Translations under genes and position numbers: made by a program | The notes under the pieces: generated by a model | The model's input: only the letters and a program-made list of their open reading frames with translations | What the model was told of the DNA's origin: nothing | Database searches by the model: none | Source: Clostridiaceae bacterium | Lineage (GTDB): Bacteria; Bacillota; Clostridia; Christensenellales; CAG-917 | Length of the DNA stretch: 61,621 nucleotides | Reading direction: 5' to 3' | Assembly: GCA_031289315.1 (NCBI GenBank) | Contig: JAITPR010000059.1 | Coordinates: 1-61,621 of the forward strand | Shown here: positions 27,108 to 36,526 of the stretch, piece after piece | How the letters are laid out: every line of letters starts with the position of its first letter | Numbering within the stretch: position 1 is the first letter of the stretch

Positions 27108-29356
27108 GAAGCTATTGGGCTAAGTCCGATCCCCCCGAGATGGTTACGGAGCATACGAGCAAGTTGATTGAGCATTTCAATGCGTTCATGTGCCTTTATG
27201 GGAATTTTTTCTCCGCGAAAGAGCAGCAAGCCATACGTTTTGCTTGCCAAAATCATGACTTAGGCAAGCAAAACGAACTTTTTCAAAGAAAACTTCAAAC
27301 GGGCGTACACATGTTGCCCGGCGAGTTTCCGCACGGAGTTCTAAGCTGTGCGTTTTTGAAACGGCGGCAGATGAAAGAAATGTTCGGTGCCGAATACTAC
27401 AAAATTATTTATCAAGCTATATACAACCACCACTCCAGAGATATGGGCTTTGACGACGCCGAGGTAAGCAACTACATAGAAAACAAACTGATACCTTATC
27501 TTAAAGTCGATTTCCCGGATTTACAATTAGAAATAAAAGGACATTCCATAGGGCGGCTAGGCGAGTCCTTAGATGAAGATGAAACCGCCCTGTGCCGATA
27601 TTTTCGCGTAAAGGGTATGCTCAATAAATTTGACTATGCTGCGAGCGCGCGTGAGGAGGACGTTTACCCGATGGGCACGGAATTTGCGCCCGTTGACCCG
27701 TCCGCAAGCATTAAACGGTACTTCCAAAAGGAATACGGCGGAGGTTTGAACGCCGTGCAAGAATATATGGCGGCGAATGCCGACAAAAACATCGTTGTCG
27801 TTGCGTCTACCGGCAGCGGCAAGACGGAGGGTGCGTTGCTTTGGGCCGGAAGCACAAAGACCTTTTATACGCTTCCGCTCAAGGTTTCGATAAATGCAAT
27901 CTTCGACCGACTAACCAAAGAAAACGGTTATTATCCCCCAATCGGCGAGAACGGCGACTATTTGTTGGGGCACCTGCACTCCGAAACCATGGGCTTCTTT
28001 TTGGGAAACGGCACGGATTCGCCGAAAGGCAACAAAGCCTTTTCGCATGCAGAGTTGCTTCGCAAGCGCGCAAAGGCGTTTGTATATCCGGCAACGGTTT
28101 GCACCGTAGATCAATTGTTCCTCTTTGTTTTCAAGGCTCCGGGGCTGGAAATTCTGCCTGCCACGCTTTCCTATTCCAAACTAATTATAGATGAAATACA
28201 GGCCTATTCGCCGAGCATTCTCGCATATTTGGTATACGGGTTGCGGCTTATTACCGCGATGGGCGGGAAGTTTTGCATCATGACCGCAACCCTCCCGCCG
28301 TTTCTGTTAGACGAGTTAAAAACGGAGTTGCAGGAGGTCGGCGTTACTTTCGAACTGCCCGAAAAGGCATTTCTTATGCAAAAACAGCGTCATAAAATAG
28401 CGTTTAATGCAGAACATAAAGCGGACTTTGACTATAACCGCATAATCGCTTCGGCAAAAAATAAGAAGGTGCTGATCATCTGCAACACCGTCAAGCGTGC
28501 GCAGCAGGTTTACGACAGGTTGAGCGACGATGTTAACTGTACGTTACTGCACAGCCGTTTTATAGAAGCCGACCGTACCGCCAAAGAAGATAGAATTAAG
28601 CGTGTCGGCAAGCGCGGCAATACGGAAACCGGAATATTTATCAGCACACAAATAGTCGAGGCTAGTCTTGATATCGACTTTGACGAACTGCACACCGATA
28701 TGTGTACGGCGGATTCCTTATTGCAACGGTTGGGACGTTGCTACCGCGCCCGCGAATACGGCGGAGAAGAGCCTAACGTATTTATCGTCAATTCCGAGTA
28801 CGGGGTCGGCACGGTGTATGATAAGGATATTTATCGCTTCAGCGTGGATGCACTTGCCGTATACAACGGACGCATATTTACCGAGGAAGACAAGCTAGCA
28901 TATATCGAGGCGGTTTACTCCTTGCAAAAGGTTAAGAATACCGAGTATTACAATAATTTCAAGAAGCGGTTGGGGTATATGAAGCAAATGCCAATCGGTG
29001 CATACAGCAAGGGCGATGCGGCTGATAAATTCCGCGAAATACACAATATATCCGTCGTACCGTATAGGTTTGGTAATAAAGAAACATCCGAAGTTTGCGA
29101 TGGAACTAAACAGGCGGAGATACGCAAATTATTGCAATCAAAGGACGGTGCACAAAAATTTGAGGGTGATAAATGGCTCAAGGAACATTCGGTTTCTTTG
29201 CCGCTTGCCAATAAATTTTATTTGGAAAACCAAAAAAGCGCGACTTTTATACGGGTTTTGGACGATACGGACTACTGGTTTTCCAATCTCAAGTACAACG
29301 AGGAGCGCGGCTTGCTCACGGAAATCGACGACGAAGCCAATTGCAATATACTATGA
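27104..29356 (+). CDS. cas3: CRISPR helicase-nuclease Cas3 with HD domain
   Basis: 750 residues, a fused HD nuclease and SF2 helicase that degrades target DNA after Cascade binding. HD motif: FACQNHDLGKQNELF (about residues 47-61), and a second His pair in YNHHSRDMG (about 107). Helicase motifs: Walker A VVASTGSGKTEGALLWA (about 230-246), DEIQ box IIDEIQAYSP, CIMTATLPP (motif III), QIVEASLDIDFDEL (motif V) and LLQRLGRCYRAR (motif VI). DEIQ in place of DEAH/DEVH is within family variation. All key residues appear intact. Confidence 0.96.
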   Translation: MRSYWAKSDPPEMVTEHTSKLIEHFNAFMCLYGNFFSAKEQQAIRFACQNHDLGKQNELFQRKLQTGVHMLPGEFPHGVLSCAFLKRRQMKEMFGAEYYKIIYQAIYNHHSRDMGFDDAEVSNYIENKLIPYLKVDFPDLQLEIKGHSIGRLGESLDEDETALCRYFRVKGMLNKFDYAASAREEDVYPMGTEFAPVDPSASIKRYFQKEYGGGLNAVQEYMAANADKNIVVVASTGSGKTEGALLWAGSTKTFYTLPLKVSINAIFDRLTKENGYYPPIGENGDYLLGHLHSETMGFFLGNGTDSPKGNKAFSHAELLRKRAKAFVYPATVCTVDQLFLFVFKAPGLEILPATLSYSKLIIDEIQAYSPSILAYLVYGLRLITAMGGKFCIMTATLPPFLLDELKTELQEVGVTFELPEKAFLMQKQRHKIAFNAEHKADFDYNRIIASAKNKKVLIICNTVKRAQQVYDRLSDDVNCTLLHSRFIEADRTAKEDRIKRVGKRGNTETGIFISTQIVEASLDIDFDELHTDMCTADSLLQRLGRCYRAREYGGEEPNVFIVNSEYGVGTVYDKDIYRFSVDALAVYNGRIFTEEDKLAYIEAVYSLQKVKNTEYYNNFKKRLGYMKQMPIGAYSKGDAADKFREIHNISVVPYRFGNKETSEVCDGTKQAEIRKLLQSKDGAQKFEGDKWLKEHSVSLPLANKFYLENQKSATFIRVLDDTDYWFSNLKYNEERGLLTEIDDEANCNIL

Positions 29357-29835
29357 AAGTTACCGGATATTTATATGGATATTATTTTCTCTGCAAACGC
29401 AAGGTTTGGTTTGCGGCACGGCAGCTAAACATGGAAAATGGGAGCGAATTGGTGGCTTTCGGAAAGCTTATAGACGAAAACACTTACAAGCGTGAGGAGC
29501 ACGGAATAGTTATTGAGGACATTGCCAATATCGACTATTTGAAAAAACACGCCGTTCACGAGGTGAAAAAATCCGATAAACAGTTGGATTCTGCAATTGC
29601 ACAGGTGAAATTTTATTTGTACCATTTGCATGTACGCGGCGTATGCGGCATGGACGGTAAGATAGATATACCGCTACAAAAAAAGACGGTCGACGTCACG
29701 TTGACGGAAAGCGATATCGCTGAAATCCCGGAGATTATCAAGGAAATCGAGCGGATCATGGACGGCGCGCCGCCGCCGGTCGTGGAAACAAAAATATGCA
29801 AGGCGTGTGCATATTATGATTTGTGCATGATTTAG
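29353..29835 (+). CDS. cas4: CRISPR adaptation exonuclease Cas4
   Basis: 160 residues from ATG 29353, which overlaps the cas3 stop as ATGA. A RecB-type nuclease that trims and orients new spacers by PAM. The iron-sulfur cysteines are present: one in FLCKRKVWF (about residue 14) and three in CKACAYYDLC at the C-terminus. RecB motifs include VHEVKKSDK (E-x-K) and QVKFYLYHL (QxxxY). Length is normal for Cas4 of type I-B. Confidence 0.93.
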   Translation: MKVTGYLYGYYFLCKRKVWFAARQLNMENGSELVAFGKLIDENTYKREEHGIVIEDIANIDYLKKHAVHEVKKSDKQLDSAIAQVKFYLYHLHVRGVCGMDGKIDIPLQKKTVDVTLTESDIAEIPEIIKEIERIMDGAPPPVVETKICKACAYYDLCMI

Positions 29836-29836
29836 C

Positions 29837-29860
29837 GTGTGGACAATTCGCGGGGACGCC
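29837..29860. repeat. MITE-like repeat end between cas4 and cas1
   Basis: GTGTGGACAATTCGCGGGGA matches the terminal sequence of the dispersed element seen in full at 61008-61151. It lies between two genes that are usually tightly linked. Confidence 0.5.
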
Positions 29861-29873
29861 CAAAGGAGAAGCA

Positions 29874-30866
29874 ATGCAAAACAGCTATTATATTCTGTCT
29901 AACGGCGAAATCAGCCGAAAAGACAATACTTTAAGGCTTTGCAATGAGGAAGGCAAGGTGTCGGACATACCGATAGAAAAAGTATACGACATCTATGTGT
30001 TCGGGCAAGTTTCCCTAAACTCGGCACTGTTGAATTTGCTTTCGAAGTACCGTGTAGCCGTTCATTTTTTTAATTTTTACGAATACTATATCGGAAGCTT
30101 TTATCCCAAGGAAGAGAATGTCGCGGGCGCATTGCTTGTGGAACAAGCGGCGTTTTATTCGGATCCTGCCAAGCGTTGTGTGTTGGCGCGTAAATTTGTA
30201 CGCGGGAGCGCAGAGAATATTCTTCGGACAATCGCGTATTATAACAACCGCGGACGGGAACTAGAGGCGGCGACTGAAACTATAGAAAGATTGCTTTCCG
30301 ATTTGAATGAGTATAACGAGATCCCCGCGATTATGGGGATTGAAGGCAATATCCGCAAGGAATATTATTCCGTATGGACGCAGATTATTAATCGCGATGT
30401 GGATTTTGAACGCAGGGTCAAGCGTCCGCCCGATAATATGGTAAACAGCTTGATTTCATTGCTCAACAGTGTTTTGTACGGCAAGGTGGTTAGCGAGATT
30501 TATAAAACACAGCTGAACCCGTCGATAAGCTATTTACATGAGCCGTTTACCAAGCGGTTTTCGCTTGCGCTGGATGTTGCCGAAATCTTTAAGCCATTGA
30601 TTGTAGACCGCTTTATTTTTTCGTTGCTCAATAAATCTGAGATTGACGAAAATGATTTTACAAGTGACTCCAACGGAATTAGACTCAAAGATTCGGCATT
30701 TAAAACTATCATGAAAAAGTTTGACGATCGGCTAAATACCACCATCCGACACCGTTCGCTAAAGCGAGATGTGTCTTACCGCTATCTGATTAGGTTGGAA
30801 TTGTATAAGCTCATAAAACACCTAATCGGCGACAAGGAATATGAGCCGTTTAAGATTTGGTGGTAG
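29874..30866 (+). CDS. cas1: CRISPR integrase Cas1
   Basis: 330 residues from ATG 29874 (AAAGGAGAAGC upstream; an in-frame upstream TTG inside cas4 was rejected). Catalytic metal ligands are visible: Glu in IMGIEGNIRKEYYSVW (about residue 160), His in LHEPFTKRFSLALDVAEIF (about 224) and Asp in PLIVDRFIFSLL (about 245). With Cas2 it integrates spacers at the leader end. The type I-B Cas1 fold with the short N-terminal beta domain (YYILSNGEISRKDNTLRL) fits. Confidence 0.96.
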   Translation: MQNSYYILSNGEISRKDNTLRLCNEEGKVSDIPIEKVYDIYVFGQVSLNSALLNLLSKYRVAVHFFNFYEYYIGSFYPKEENVAGALLVEQAAFYSDPAKRCVLARKFVRGSAENILRTIAYYNNRGRELEAATETIERLLSDLNEYNEIPAIMGIEGNIRKEYYSVWTQIINRDVDFERRVKRPPDNMVNSLISLLNSVLYGKVVSEIYKTQLNPSISYLHEPFTKRFSLALDVAEIFKPLIVDRFIFSLLNKSEIDENDFTSDSNGIRLKDSAFKTIMKKFDDRLNTTIRHRSLKRDVSYRYLIRLELYKLIKHLIGDKEYEPFKIWW

Positions 30867-30877
30867 GAGGACTTGCG

Positions 30878-31156
30878 GTGTATGTAATTTTAGTGTACGA
30901 CATCAAAACAACGGAAACATCTTCACGGGTGACAAACGGAGTGTTTAAAGTGTGTAAAAAATTTTTGACACATGTTCAGAATTCCGTATTTGAGGGCGAC
31001 CTTAGTCCTGTTCAATGTGCAGATTTAAAAATTCAACTTAAAAAGTATTTACGCGCAAGCGAAGATTCGTGTATAATGTTTAAGAGCAATAACGAAAAGT
31101 GGTTGCAAAAAGAATTTCTGACCGAAGAGGACGATAAAACAACCAATCTGCTTTAA
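30878..31156 (+). CDS. cas2: CRISPR adaptation protein Cas2
   Basis: 92 residues from GTG 30878, chosen because TAGGAGG sits 8 nt upstream. The first strand carries the conserved Asp (VYVILVYDIKTTETSSR). Length and the ferredoxin-like layout fit Cas2, the dimeric scaffold of the Cas1 integrase. It is the last cas gene and transcription runs on toward the array. Confidence 0.93.
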   Translation: MYVILVYDIKTTETSSRVTNGVFKVCKKFLTHVQNSVFEGDLSPVQCADLKIQLKKYLRASEDSCIMFKSNNEKWLQKEFLTEEDDKTTNLL

Positions 31157-31165
31157 AGCAGGCGG

Positions 31166-31530
31166 GCAACTCAAGGTTTTAGATTAGTCGTGGAGATTTG
31201 TAGCAGATAACTGCTGTAGCACTCTAAGTCCAATCTTATGTATAAAGCTTAGGAACTCACTAGTAGGTACATATGCACGCTTAATCGGCGAGTAAGCGCC
31301 CAAGGTTTCCTCCCAATCGTAGAACTTCGGAACTGCTAGCAAACGACGAAGGTTCTCACCTAATTATAGGGCTTAAAAATTATGGGCAAGCGACGAAGGT
31401 TCCCCCCTAATCGTAGAGTTTCGAAACTATGGGCAAGCGACGAAGGTTCCCCCCTAATCGTAGAGTTTCGAAATGACGGGCAAGTGCTTAGACTAGCCTA
31501 ATCGTAAAGTCTGAATGGTGGTCTGTCGAT
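31166..31530. repeat. Degenerate 47-nt tandem repeats between cas2 and the array
   Basis: CGACGAAGGTTCCCCCCTAA followed by TCGTAGAGTTTCGAAA occurs at 31391 and 31438 almost unchanged, and diverged starts lie at 31344 (CGACGAAGGTTCTCACCTAA) and 31297 (CGCCCAAGGTTTCCTCCCAA), all 47 nt apart. Weaker units extend from about 31166. Each unit contains the palindrome AGTTTCGAAACT or a remnant. A further hairpin (TGTCGATG ... CATCGACA, 31538-31566) follows. The repeats differ from the CRISPR repeat. The true leader is probably the AT-rich segment at 31560-31658. Confidence 0.75.
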
Positions 31531-31658
31531 GTCCAATGTGGTATAAACCCCCGTTCATCGACATACAAAAACGGCATTTTATTTCCCATAAATAGGTCTA
31601 CTTTTAAAGTTACCAACAAAAAATGCGCGATTTATTCGCCAAACACCCCGTTTAACGG

Positions 31659-34147
31659 GTTTATAATATACCCAAACTGGAATGTAAATATATACAAATA
31701 TCAACCTTATGGTGCCGGAAGAGAGTTTATAATATACCCAAACTGGAATGTAAATTCCTGCGTGCCGTCCTCCACTTGTAAATCGAGAACAGTTTATAAT
31801 ATACCCAAACTGGAATGTAAATTTTGTTCCCTACGACCTTCCAACAACCGCGTAAACGTTTATAATATACCCAAACTGGAATGTAAATAGAGATACGGGG
31901 AAAAAGCGGCAAAAGCGGAAAAAGTTTATAATATACCCAAACTGGAATGTAAATAGTTTTATTCCTTGCCCATAAAGCTCATCGTAAAAGTTTATAATAT
32001 ACCCAAACTGGAATGTAAATCCGAAGTCGGGCAGATTTACCGTGACGAGATTATGGTTTATAATATACCCAAACTGGAATGTAAATTCAAGTGACAGCCA
32101 CATCACATCAATGAGATGGCGGTTTATAATATACCCAAACTGGAATGTAAATTCGTTATCGCCGGAGTTTATTTCAGCAAAATCGTCGGTTTATAATATA
32201 CCCAAACTGGAATGTAAATAGTGCAACAGAGAGAGCGGTGATTATCTGCATCCAGTTTATAATATACCCAAACTGGAATGTAAATAAGCTAAAATCGAAG
32301 ATTACGGGGTTAAATTACTCGGTTTATAATATACCCAAACTGGAATGTAAATAGAAGAATATAGCTTTAGATACAAACAGACCCTAAGTTTATAATATAC
32401 CCAAACTGGAATGTAAATTAGATGACGAGCTTTTCGAGTTTGCTTATTTAGACGGTTTATAATATACCCAAACTGGAATGTAAATTAGTTGAACACTCAC
32501 AACTTTTCATTCCTTGGACGGTTTATAATATACCCAAACTGGAATGTAAATTTGGAAGGGACTTATTCCTATACAACAACAATCTAAGTTTATAATATAC
32601 CCAAACTGGAATGTAAATATCAATATCGCTCAACGCCTCCGCCGTTTCGGTGACGTTTATAATATACCCAAACTGGAATGTAAATCGAATAATGCTAAGG
32701 CACTAATTACTGACAATGCGAGTTTATAATATACCCAAACTGGAATGTAAATACTTCTGTTCTATCGCACTTATCTTGTCGCGCTCGAGTTTATAATATA
32801 CCCAAACTGGAATGTAAATACAGGCGATGACTGTAAGTTTCAATTTCAAGGTAAGTTTATAATATACCCAAACTGGAATGTAAATGACACAAGAGAGCGG
32901 CAAGAGTAAGGAGATAATCTTGTTTATAATATACCCAAACTGGAATGTAAATCTTTATAAAAGAGCGATTGGGTATTAAGTATTATGGTTTATAATATAC
33001 CCAAACTGGAATGTAAATTATTACTCGAACTCGTACAATGTTCGCATCGTCAAGTTTATAATATACCCAAACTGGAATGTAAATCGTGAGGGGGCTTCAC
33101 CATTCTTTTTTAGCCGCTCGTTTATAATATACCCAAACTGGAATGTAAATTTTACATACTCCGTCTTTCTGACCATTACGGTCTTTGTTTATAATATACC
33201 CAAACTGGAATGTAAATTTGGAAGGGACTTATCCCTATACGACAACAAGCTAAGTTTATAATATACCCAAACTGGAATGTAAATCAATAGCGCCGGATTG
33301 CGGAAATATCTCACTCCGTGTTTATAATATACCCAAACTGGAATGTAAATGTTTAAACTTACTTGTTGGAATAACTTGTCCAGTAGTTTATAATATACCC
33401 AAACTGGAATGTAAATTAAATATCGCTTGGGGTTTTAATATTTCGCATAAAGGTTTATAATATACCCAAACTGGAATGTAAATATAATTTAAGATTATCT
33501 TTTGTCTTTGATAATGGTAGTTTATAATATACCCAAACTGGAATGTAAATTTATAGGAAACGAATCTATTTCGCTTGCCCATACAGGTTTATAATATACC
33601 CAAACTGGAATGTAAATTTGGTACGGATTAAGCTTCTTGCCGCCCTCTAAGGTGTTTATAATATACCCAAACTGGAATGTAAATATGGCAAGCGGTCAAG
33701 TCACGAGCGGGGGCGACACGTTTATAATATACCCAAACTGGAATGTAAATAAACCAAAATCAGAGCGTACAGTCAAGACAAAAAAGTTTATAATATACCC
33801 AAACTGGAATGTAAATCATCTACGGCAAGCGCAGACATGTTTACGTTTTGCGTTTATAATATACCCAAACTGGAATGTAAATTGGATAAGATTGCGCTGA
33901 TGTTGTGTGAGCTTTAAGTTTATAATATACCCAAACTGGAATGTAAATTAAAGCACCCTCGGCTACTCCATTTTCGTTTACTAGTTTATAATATACCCAA
34001 ACTGGAATGTAAATCAGCGTCCTGCTTTTGCCCTTCAGGTATAATACCGGTTTATAATATACCCAAACTGGAATGTAAATAAGACACGGCAAAAGCATTT
34101 GTAGACGGCGATACTAGTTTATAATATACCCAAACTGGAATGTAAAT
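31659..34147 (+). CRISPR. CRISPR array, 38 repeats and 37 spacers
   Basis: 38 copies of a 31-nt repeat that begins GTTTATAATATACCC and ends GGAATGTAAAT, spaced by 34-37 nt unique sequences. All copies look identical by eye. The last eight bases (ATGTAAAT) resemble the 5' tag left on type I-B crRNAs (usually ATTGAAAC), so the plus strand is the likely transcribed strand and the leader is on the cas2 side. The array is large, so the system has probably been active. Spacers 32552-32587 and 33218-33253 are near-duplicates (33 of 36 identical). Targets cannot be named from sequence alone. Confidence 0.99.
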
Positions 34148-34181
34148 AAAAGACAGAAAAAGAATCTAAGGAATATAAATC

Positions 34182-34212
34182 CTATTTAATATACCCAAAG
34201 AGGATGCGATTA
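34182..34212 (+). CRISPR. Degenerate terminal CRISPR repeat
   Basis: TATTTAATATACCCAAAGAG followed by GATGCGAT is a decayed repeat one spacer-length after the last good copy. Decay at the distal end supports the leader being on the cas2 side. 34213-34370 holds no gene; a hairpin TACCATAA/TTATGGTA lies near 34331. Confidence 0.75.
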
Positions 34213-34370
34213 ACCTACGGAAAATCTCCAACAACTTTAGAGCAACATGTCCTATCTGGCAGGATAGTAAGTACAACCTAATCAAAGATAGATGACACAT
34301 AACAATAATATTACAATGTCAGTGAGGCAATACCATAATGAGCATTTATGGTAGATGATTATCGAAGTCA

Positions 34371-34865
34371 TTATAAGAGGTTTTTTAATGTGCTACGTTT
34401 AACGCGAAGCGTGTAGCTTTGACCATTACCGCTTATACCGGTCGAGGTCGCAACTTCCCACCCTAATTGTGCCTTCATATCATTTGCGAACTTCTTTATG
34501 TATTCCCATTTTAGTACACAGCCGCACTTTAATTCTATGTCGACGGTCGCATAGGCGGATTTGCCGTCGTCATATGCATTTAATTTCCATAAAATATCAT
34601 GCACATGTTCGTCCGGACGGGGTACGCCGAATGAATCGGCAAAGGCATTGAGATTATCGATTAAGAATAAGTCGCTTCGATATTGTCCGGGCCATACTGC
34701 ATATAAGCGGCTTTGTTTGTTTATCACATTGTTGTAAGCCGCGGAAACGGATGCAAAGTCACTACCGACTTGTTCTACCTTACCATCCATTCCTATCTCA
34801 ATATAACAAAGCGTCCTTGCACCGTACGGAAAATTTTCTACCTCGCTTGAAAGTCTAAGTTTCAT
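34371..34865 (-). CDS. Hypothetical 164-residue protein
   Basis: Starts MKLRLSSEVENFPYGARTLC with an AAAAAAGGAGTGACTTAA ribosome site. Mixed alpha/beta composition; no membrane segment or signal peptide. Residues about 95-130 include STVDIELKCGCVLKWEYIKK-like ATVDIELKCGCVLKWEY with one Cys pair (CGC). The C-terminus is basic (YTLRVKRSTLKNLL). It lies between the array and unrelated genes, facing the array. A defence-related role is possible from location only. I do not recognise the family. Confidence 0.65.
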   Translation of the reverse strand: MKLRLSSEVENFPYGARTLCYIEIGMDGKVEQVGSDFASVSAAYNNVINKQSRLYAVWPGQYRSDLFLIDNLNAFADSFGVPRPDEHVHDILWKLNAYDDGKSAYATVDIELKCGCVLKWEYIKKFANDMKAQLGWEVATSTGISGNGQSYTLRVKRSTLKNLL

Positions 34866-34977
34866 TTAAGTCACTCCTTTTTTTCATTATATCAAATAAT
34901 AAGTCTAAAGACAATACCTAAATTTAGCACCTTGCCAACCCCTCCCTCGCTTATGCCCGAATAATAAATCTTTATGG

Positions 34978-35145
34978 CTACTTGTTTAACTTCCTTCGAA
35001 TTTCGCGGGTCTTAGGGTGGAAGGTATAACAGAATTTGAAACTCTTGTAAGTACACATCTTTGCGTTCCAGTTCAGCGTTGATTTGCTTTTTCTTTTGCC
35101 CGCAATTAGGGTCACGGCGTCTTCTTGTATTGCTCGTTTTCTCAT
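34978..35145 (-). CDS. Possible small basic protein
   Basis: 55 codons beginning MRKRAIQEDAVTLIAGKRKS; strongly basic (many Lys/Arg). A TATAAT lies a few bases upstream but there is no clear ribosome site. It may be a remnant of a larger gene. No family is recognised. Confidence 0.3.
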   Translation of the reverse strand: MRKRAIQEDAVTLIAGKRKSKSTLNWNAKMCTYKSFKFCYTFHPKTREIRRKLNK

Positions 35146-35265
35146 TTCTTTATTATAATTCCCCTTTTGATGCATCGCAACAAGCTTAATAAAACAACTC
35201 CTCCTACCATTCGGCGAGAGGGGTTGTTTGTTATTAAACATGGGTTCCTATTTTATGAGGGGCGG

Positions 35266-35680
35266 TTACTTTTTCTTCTTTTTGACCAGGAAGAACCAGA
35301 GGGCGAAGCCGATGAGGGCGGCGCCTGCGATGGATCCGATTACGATGCCGGCTATTGCTCCGCCGGAAAGACCGTCATCGGGGGGCGGCTTCGACGGTGA
35401 TGGTAACTTCCAAGGTCGCAGTATTGCCGGCGTTGTCCGTGGCGGTGATGGTAACCGTGTAGGTGCCGGCGGTCGCGGCAAATTTGCCGGTTGTTAAGGT
35501 TATGACGGTTTCTCCGTTCTTTACGGTGATCACGGGGGTGATTGCGCCGTCAACGGCATCGGTTGCCGTGGGGTTCACGGTGATTTCCGTAAGGGTAGCC
35601 AGCCGTGTGTTCGCGTTAATCAGGGAATAAACCGAAGCTATAAAAAAAGAGTTGCGTTTAATGCAACCGTGCGTTACCAT
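35266..35680 (-). pseudogene. Remnant of an Ig-like surface protein, frameshifted
   Basis: In one frame (35375-35680) there is an Ig/cadherin-like segment (GTYTVTITATDNAGNTATLE and the end VTITVEAAPR). In the next frame (35266-35481) the chain continues with PPPDDGLSGGAIAGIVIG, a transmembrane helix and a final KKKKK, a typical C-terminal membrane anchor. The switch occurs at a run of six C (GCCCCCCGATGA on the minus strand): one extra base would join VEAAP to PDDGLSGG. There is no start with ribosome site and no N-terminal domains, so this is the tail of a larger surface protein, frameshifted and truncated. Confidence 0.65.
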
Positions 35681-35709
35681 ATGATTAAAAAATAAATCTT
35701 AAACTAAGG

Positions 35710-35775
35710 ATGTGGACAATTGAGGTGATAAAAGATTTTCTTAGCCGGCAAGTCGTCACCGCGGATTGTTACACT
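35710..35775. repeat. Short MITE-like element with inverted ends
   Basis: GTGGACAATTGAGGTGA at the left and TCACCGCGGATTGTTACAC at the right are imperfect inverted repeats, about 65 nt in all, with AAGATTTTCTTAGCCGGCAA inside. Other copies are at 49609, 57421 and 61008. It sits directly before the pgmB ribosome site. Confidence 0.6.
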
Positions 35776-35796
35776 CTAACCCAAAGGAGAAGAGGC

Positions 35797-36438
35797 ATGA
35801 AATTTGACGCCGTTATTTTTGATTTAGACGGAGTGCTGGTGCATACGGATAAATTTCACTATCTTGCGTGGAAAAGCATCGCGGACGATTTGGGTGTCTA
35901 TTTCGACGAAACAATCAACACGCGCTTGCGCGGCGTAGGACGTATGGACAGCTTAAACATCTTGTTGGAATGTTGTGACCGACCGTTGAGCGACGCGGAA
36001 AAGGAAGGTCTTGCCGCCGTAAAAAACGAGAGATACCGTCGTTATTTATCCTTGATGACCCCGGCGGATGTGACGGACGAGGTGCGTACAGGGTTAAGCC
36101 GCATAAGGGCGGCGGGCATTAAGACGGCGATAGGCTCTGTGAGTAAGAACGCCGGCTATATTTTGGAGAAAACGGATCTAGTAAAATATATAGACGCGGT
36201 TTCGGACGGCAACAATATCGTGAATTCCAAACCCGACCCGGAGGTATTTTTAAAGGCGGCGGGCTTTTTAGGTATAGCCCCCTCCCGTGCCGCGGTTGTG
36301 GAGGATGCCGTTGCGGGTATCGAAGCGGCGGTGCGCGGCGGCTTTTTCGCTATTGCCGTAGGCGATGCCCGCAACCACCCAAAAGCGGATTTTAAGGCGC
36401 AAAGCTTTACGGAGATTATCAATCTAGCATTATACTGA
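35797..36438 (+). CDS. pgmB: Beta-phosphoglucomutase (HAD family)
   Basis: 213 residues from ATG 35797 (AAAGGAGAAGAGGC upstream). Interconverts beta-glucose 1-phosphate and glucose 6-phosphate in maltose/trehalose breakdown. HAD motifs: FDLDGVLVHTDKFH with both Asp of DxD (about residues 8-10), the cap segment RLRGVGRMDSLNILL, Ser of motif II in GSVSKNAG (about 112), Lys in NSKPDPEVFLKAA (about 145), and Asp pair region VVEDAVAGIEAA (about 168). Length is normal. Confidence 0.9.
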   Translation: MKFDAVIFDLDGVLVHTDKFHYLAWKSIADDLGVYFDETINTRLRGVGRMDSLNILLECCDRPLSDAEKEGLAAVKNERYRRYLSLMTPADVTDEVRTGLSRIRAAGIKTAIGSVSKNAGYILEKTDLVKYIDAVSDGNNIVNSKPDPEVFLKAAGFLGIAPSRAAVVEDAVAGIEAAVRGGFFAIAVGDARNHPKADFKAQSFTEIINLALY

Positions 36439-36526
36439 CACATAAAATGCGTTCTAAGCAATTGTTTTATGTTGATTAACATCTTATTCTGTAAAAGGAT
36501 GATAAAGATCACGGAGGGAATTTTAT

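Noticed and set aside
31166..31530. tracrRNA or second CRISPR array
   Set aside because: The system is type I-B with Cas6 and needs no tracrRNA. The 47-nt units have no spacers and no similarity to the CRISPR repeat.
31659..34147. Reading frames with repeated FIIYPNWNVN, FTFQFGYIIN or YIPVWVYYK peptides
   Set aside because: These are translations of the CRISPR repeats in different frames and strands.
31659..34147. Self-targeting spacers against the local prophage
   Set aside because: No spacer matched the phage module by eye. A both-strand alignment of all 37 spacers to the whole genome is required to settle this.
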